Source: Komarekiella atlantica HA4396-MV6 (GTDB lineage: Bacteria; Cyanobacteriota; Cyanobacteriia; Cyanobacteriales; Nostocaceae). From it: 64,000 nucleotides of DNA. Positions 63,564 through 64,000 of the stretch are shown here, in pieces. The stretch is taken from contig JAHHHK010000020.1 of assembly GCA_019359395.1 (NCBI GenBank), positions 62,001 to 126,000 of the forward strand, read 5' to 3'. The notes under the pieces are model-generated. The model had not been told where the DNA came from and did not search any database. It was given only the letters and a program-made list of their open reading frames with translations. Each line of letters begins with the position of its first letter. The stretch's first letter is position 1. Position numbers and translations under genes: made by a program.

Positions 63564-63830
63564 ATGGCTACCCTTCATGCGCTAGATATACCCGATGAGT
63601 TATACGAACAACTGCAAGAGTTAGCTAAAGCTGATAATAGCTCAGTTGATGCTCAAGTTATTACAATATTGCAGAACGCCTTGCAGGCAAAAACACAGCT
63701 AATACAAGACGAAAGGTACAAAAATGTCCTAAAACTTCTAGAGGAAATTCGTCTTCGCCGTGAGAGTCGTCGGACTGATGTGGAATGGCCTGATAGTACT
63801 GCATTAATCCGAGAAGACCGCGATAGATGA
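63564..63830 (+). CDS. VapB/FitA-type antitoxin
   Basis: An 88-residue protein with an N-terminal ribbon-helix-helix: MATLHALDIPDELYEQLQEL, then AKADNSSVDAQVITILQNAL. The C-terminal tail (ESRRTDVEWPDSTALIREDR) would wrap the toxin. ATG 63564 has GGGAGG seven bases upstream, an unusually strong ribosome-binding site for this window; the frame extends to 63549 but that start is weaker. It overlaps the next gene by 4 bp (ATGA). Confidence 0.85.
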   Translation: MATLHALDIPDELYEQLQELAKADNSSVDAQVITILQNALQAKTQLIQDERYKNVLKLLEEIRLRRESRRTDVEWPDSTALIREDRDR

Positions 63831-64000
63831 CAACGTATCTCAGATGCGTCGTAGATACCAGTGTGTGCATCAAGTATTTTATCGCTGATCCACTAACTGC
63901 CAAAGTTAATCAACTCTTTGGTCATCTTGCTAATCCACAGACTGAAATTTTTGTACCAGACCTTTTTTACATCGAGTGTGCCAACGTTTTATCGAAGTAC
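63827..64000 (+). CDS. PIN-domain toxin (VapC-like), cut by window end
   Basis: 58 codons are visible, opening MTTYLRCVVDTSVCIKYFIA. The first catalytic Asp is in VVDTSV, and the Glu of the second cluster is in FVPDLFYIECANVLSKY. This is a VapC-like ribonuclease paired with the preceding VapB/FitA-type antitoxin; the two genes overlap by ATGA. The rest of the protein is outside the window. Confidence 0.85.
   Translation, partial: MTTYLRCVVDTSVCIKYFIADPLTAKVNQLFGHLANPQTEIFVPDLFYIECANVLSKY

Overview
The window reads as chromosomal DNA of a filamentous, probably heterocyst-forming cyanobacterium of the Nostoc/Anabaena type. The evidence is frequent GCGATCGC (HIP1) palindromes, GACTAAT-type short tandem heptamer repeats beside several genes, many dispersed intergenic hairpin elements, and cyanobacterial versions of pheS, leuA, surE, nadA, glmU, hisC, pyrD, a CyaC-type hybrid adenylate cyclase and a CHASE2-serine/threonine kinase. 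No ribosomal RNA, phage structural genes or transposase were seen.

Layout. 1-10.2 kb: the 5' part of ribF, an MBL-fold hydrolase, surE, pheS, then an accessory stretch with a BrnT/BrnA pair, a Uma2 nuclease, a membrane protein, a 51-codon gene with its own terminator and a DUF433/DUF5615 pair, followed by an S9 peptidase and a 41/42-bp tandem array. 10.2-24.8 kb: recQ, two GNAT acetyltransferases, a homologue of plant 'pathogen-related' proteins, leuA, a NYN-domain protein, the CHASE2 kinase, a glutathione-reductase-like flavoprotein, and a divergent NB-ARC regulator / peptidoglycan-binding protein pair separated by repeated operator-like sites. 24.9-28.6 kb: a Ro60 (TROVE/vWA) gene surrounded by four tRNA-like RNAs. 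28.6-50 kb: pyrD, a multi-GAF sensor, an MFS exporter, a DUF2256 protein, an isoaspartyl peptidase, glmU, a REC/HD-GYP regulator, an MnmD-like methyltransferase, a rhodanese, an outer-membrane barrel divergent from a FecR-domain protein, a second glutathione reductase, a hydrolase and hisC. 50-64 kb: a conserved unknown, a GNAT, cyaC followed by a TonB/TolA-like protein, tRNA-Gly(UCC), a single-TM protein, nadA, a metallophosphoesterase, tRNA-Ser(UGA), a 5'-truncated ATPase with a possible HEPN-type C-terminus, and a VapB/PIN pair cut by the window end.

Most interesting system: the Ro60 orthologue (Rsr) at 25871-27472 has three tRNA-like RNAs just upstream and one just downstream, all on its strand. 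Three of them have a clear tRNA-like D arm, T arm and acceptor stem; the fourth, downstream, keeps only the acceptor stem and T arm. Where the anticodon arm should be, all four carry an insert with the shared AGGGTTATCG block. In the three upstream copies this insert also has a GNRA- or GAAA-capped helix with compensatory base changes and a CCGA-n-GTTATC motif like that of animal Y RNAs. I read them as bacterial Y RNAs (YrlA type) that pair with this Ro60, unusual in being a four-member family whose members differ in layout. A further Y-helix-like hairpin lies in the rsr leader against the ribosome-binding site and suggests autoregulation. This assignment is by pattern recognition, not a covariance search.
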